A DNA stretch of 64,000 bases from assembly GCA_022825825.1 (NCBI GenBank), contig JAJDWA010000021.1, positions 62,001-126,000 on the forward strand, read 5' to 3'. Origin of the DNA: Candidatus Poribacteria bacterium. GTDB taxonomy: Bacteria; Poribacteria; WGA-4E; WGA-3G. Below the pieces are notes generated by a model. The model did not search any database and had not been told where the DNA came from. It saw only the letters and a list, made by a program, of their open reading frames with translations. The position numbers were made by a program, and so were the translations under genes. This document shows, one piece after another, positions 62,898 through 64,000 of the stretch. Every line of letters begins with the position of its first letter. Position 1 is the first letter of the stretch.

Positions 62898-64000
62898 ATG
62901 TTAAGTGTTGAAGAAGCACGCCAACAGATGTTAGAGAGCATTCCCGTTTTACCAACAGAAAAGCGAGGGATTCTTGACTGTACAGGTTATGTTCTCGCCG
63001 AAGCACTACATGCTACTGAAAATATCCCACCGTTTGACAATTCTGCAATGGATGGTTTTGCAGTCCGTTCAACAGACGTGAAGGATGCATCAAAAGAGAA
63101 TCCTGTTGTGCTATCAGTTGTTGAAACTATCGCTGCAGGATATGCACCCGAAAAACATGTTTCTGCTGGAAAAGCTGCACGGATTATGACAGGTGCGATG
63201 ATGCCTGATGGAGCAGATGCTGTCGTCATGCAAGAGGTAACCGAGCTTGTCGGTGATAAGGTCAAAATCTTTGAAAAAGTTGAGGAAAATGAAAATGTCC
63301 GTTTCACAGGTGAAAGCGTTCAGCAAGGTGATTGTGTGATGTCTCCCGGAAAAGTACTTCGTCCACCTGAAGTATCAATGCTTGCTTCACTTAATTGTGC
63401 CGAGGTAACGGTACATCAAAAACCGACGGTAGCCGTTGTCTCCACAGGTGATGAACTTACGCCGCTCGGTGAACCGTTGCTGCCGGGAAAAATTCGGGAT
63501 AGCAACCGATACGGAATGTACGCACAAGTTCAGAATGCTGGTGGTATTCCAATTGATATGGGTATTGCGCCTGACGATGAAGAAGAAACGGAGCGTATCT
63601 TTCGTGAATCCCTTGCCAAAGCAGATGCGCTTATCACAAGTGGTGGTGTCTCGGTGGGAGAGCACGATATAGTAAAAAACGTTCTGACGAAATTGGGAAA
63701 GATGAATTTTTGGCGTGTTGCAATGAAACCGGGCAAACCACAGGCTTACGGCATTATAGATGGAAAACCGATTTTTGGGTTACCGGGTAATCCTGTGTCT
63801 TCACTCGTTGTGTTTGAGCTTTTTGTGCGTCCTGCGCTCCTGAAAATGGCAGGTCACACTGACTTACTACGTCCAACTTTCAAAGCGATTTTGACGGCAG
63901 ATGTTACGAACAAAGATGGACGCGTGAATTATATGCGGGCGATTCTTACAGAACAGGATGGACAATACAGTGCCAAAACAACGGGGCCGCAAGGTTCAGG
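62898..64000 (+). CDS. moeA: Molybdopterin molybdenumtransferase (3' end beyond window)
   Basis: At least 367 residues, running off the window. It has the MoeA layout: VLAEALHATENIPPFDNSAM then DGFAVRS, GKAARIMTGAMMPDGADAVV, VSTGDELTPLGEPLLPGKIR, then DSNRYGM, SGGVSVGEHDIVKNVL, AMKPGKPQAYGIIDG and GLPGNPVSSLVVFELFVRPAL. It inserts molybdate into molybdopterin to give active Mo cofactor. The Tat-exported molybdoenzyme at 14865-15857 is an evident user. The start ATG follows a CTGGAG site. Confidence 0.95.
   Translation, partial: MLSVEEARQQMLESIPVLPTEKRGILDCTGYVLAEALHATENIPPFDNSAMDGFAVRSTDVKDASKENPVVLSVVETIAAGYAPEKHVSAGKAARIMTGAMMPDGADAVVMQEVTELVGDKVKIFEKVEENENVRFTGESVQQGDCVMSPGKVLRPPEVSMLASLNCAEVTVHQKPTVAVVSTGDELTPLGEPLLPGKIRDSNRYGMYAQVQNAGGIPIDMGIAPDDEEETERIFRESLAKADALITSGGVSVGEHDIVKNVLTKLGKMNFWRVAMKPGKPQAYGIIDGKPIFGLPGNPVSSLVVFELFVRPALLKMAGHTDLLRPTFKAILTADVTNKDGRVNYMRAILTEQDGQYSAKTTGPQGS

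Noticed and set aside
1-64000. tRNA or rRNA genes
   Set aside because: No cloverleaf-like run with conserved T-arm sequence or rRNA core was recognised by eye; a dedicated scan was not possible.

Overview
The window is gene-dense bacterial DNA of moderate, AT-leaning composition, with SD-like sites (GGAG/AAGG) before many genes and ATG, GTG and TTG starts. The gene mix suggests an uncultured bacterium of the Candidatus Poribacteria type or a relative. It combines a complete Pup-proteasome locus outside Actinobacteria, several phytanoyl-CoA dioxygenase-like genes, a sulfatase, an FGE-sulfatase-fold protein, a LamG protein, three Uma2-family nuclease genes and many intergenic palindromes. This assignment is an inference from gene content; no rRNA or tRNA gene was seen.

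Layout. 1-3.6 kb: the end of a membrane protein, then a HEAT-repeat/DNA methyltransferase gene overlapping or abutting a putative CfrBI-like restriction endonuclease gene. 3.7-10.2 kb: a frameshifted LamG protein gene, a six-hairpin glycosidase-like protein, two PhyH-type oxygenases and a secreted metallophosphoesterase. 10.5-14.2 kb: accA, a DUF711 gene and a sulfatase. 14.6-18.4 kb: a Tat-exported sulfite-oxidase-type molybdoenzyme with a small membrane protein, an MFS transporter and a convergent enolase-superfamily gene. 18.7-22.1 kb: a Uma2 gene broken by a 43-bp tandem duplication, then ppdK.

22.3-31 kb (minus strand) is a defence island. Type III restriction-modification mod and res genes are separated by a HEPN-domain protein with an intact RX4H motif, an XRE-ImmA/IrrE protein and a DUF4411 PIN-like protein. 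A Cas2-fold-like small protein and a two-TM protein lie upstream of mod. 31.1-32.4 kb holds two nearly identical Uma2 genes. 32.5-41.2 kb is the Pup-proteasome locus (mpa, dop, pup, prcB, prcA, pafA), interrupted between mpa and dop by a methyltransferase/nuclease pair. 41.4-45 kb: recA, thpR, pgsA, lolA and a small unknown gene. 45.4-49 kb: metH.

49-53.3 kb (minus strand): a PhyH-type oxygenase, a J-domain/FGE-fold fusion, a small unknown gene, a HAD hydrolase, an NTF2-like gene with an in-frame TGA, and a CADD/TenA-like di-iron protein. 53.4-58.4 kb: ISAs1-family transposase debris, a solitary DNA methyltransferase, and a NACHT NTPase bracketed by 76-bp direct repeats next to an antitoxin-like gene. 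58.6-64 kb: acs, a ComD-like TPP protein, a DUF805 membrane protein, a small unknown gene and moeA, which runs off the end.

The most notable items are the composite type III R-M island, the R-M pair inside the proteasome operon, the repeat-flanked NACHT gene, the J-domain/FGE-fold fusion without catalytic cysteines, and a family of intergenic hairpins. Several genes carry clear single lesions that can be read directly from the sequence.
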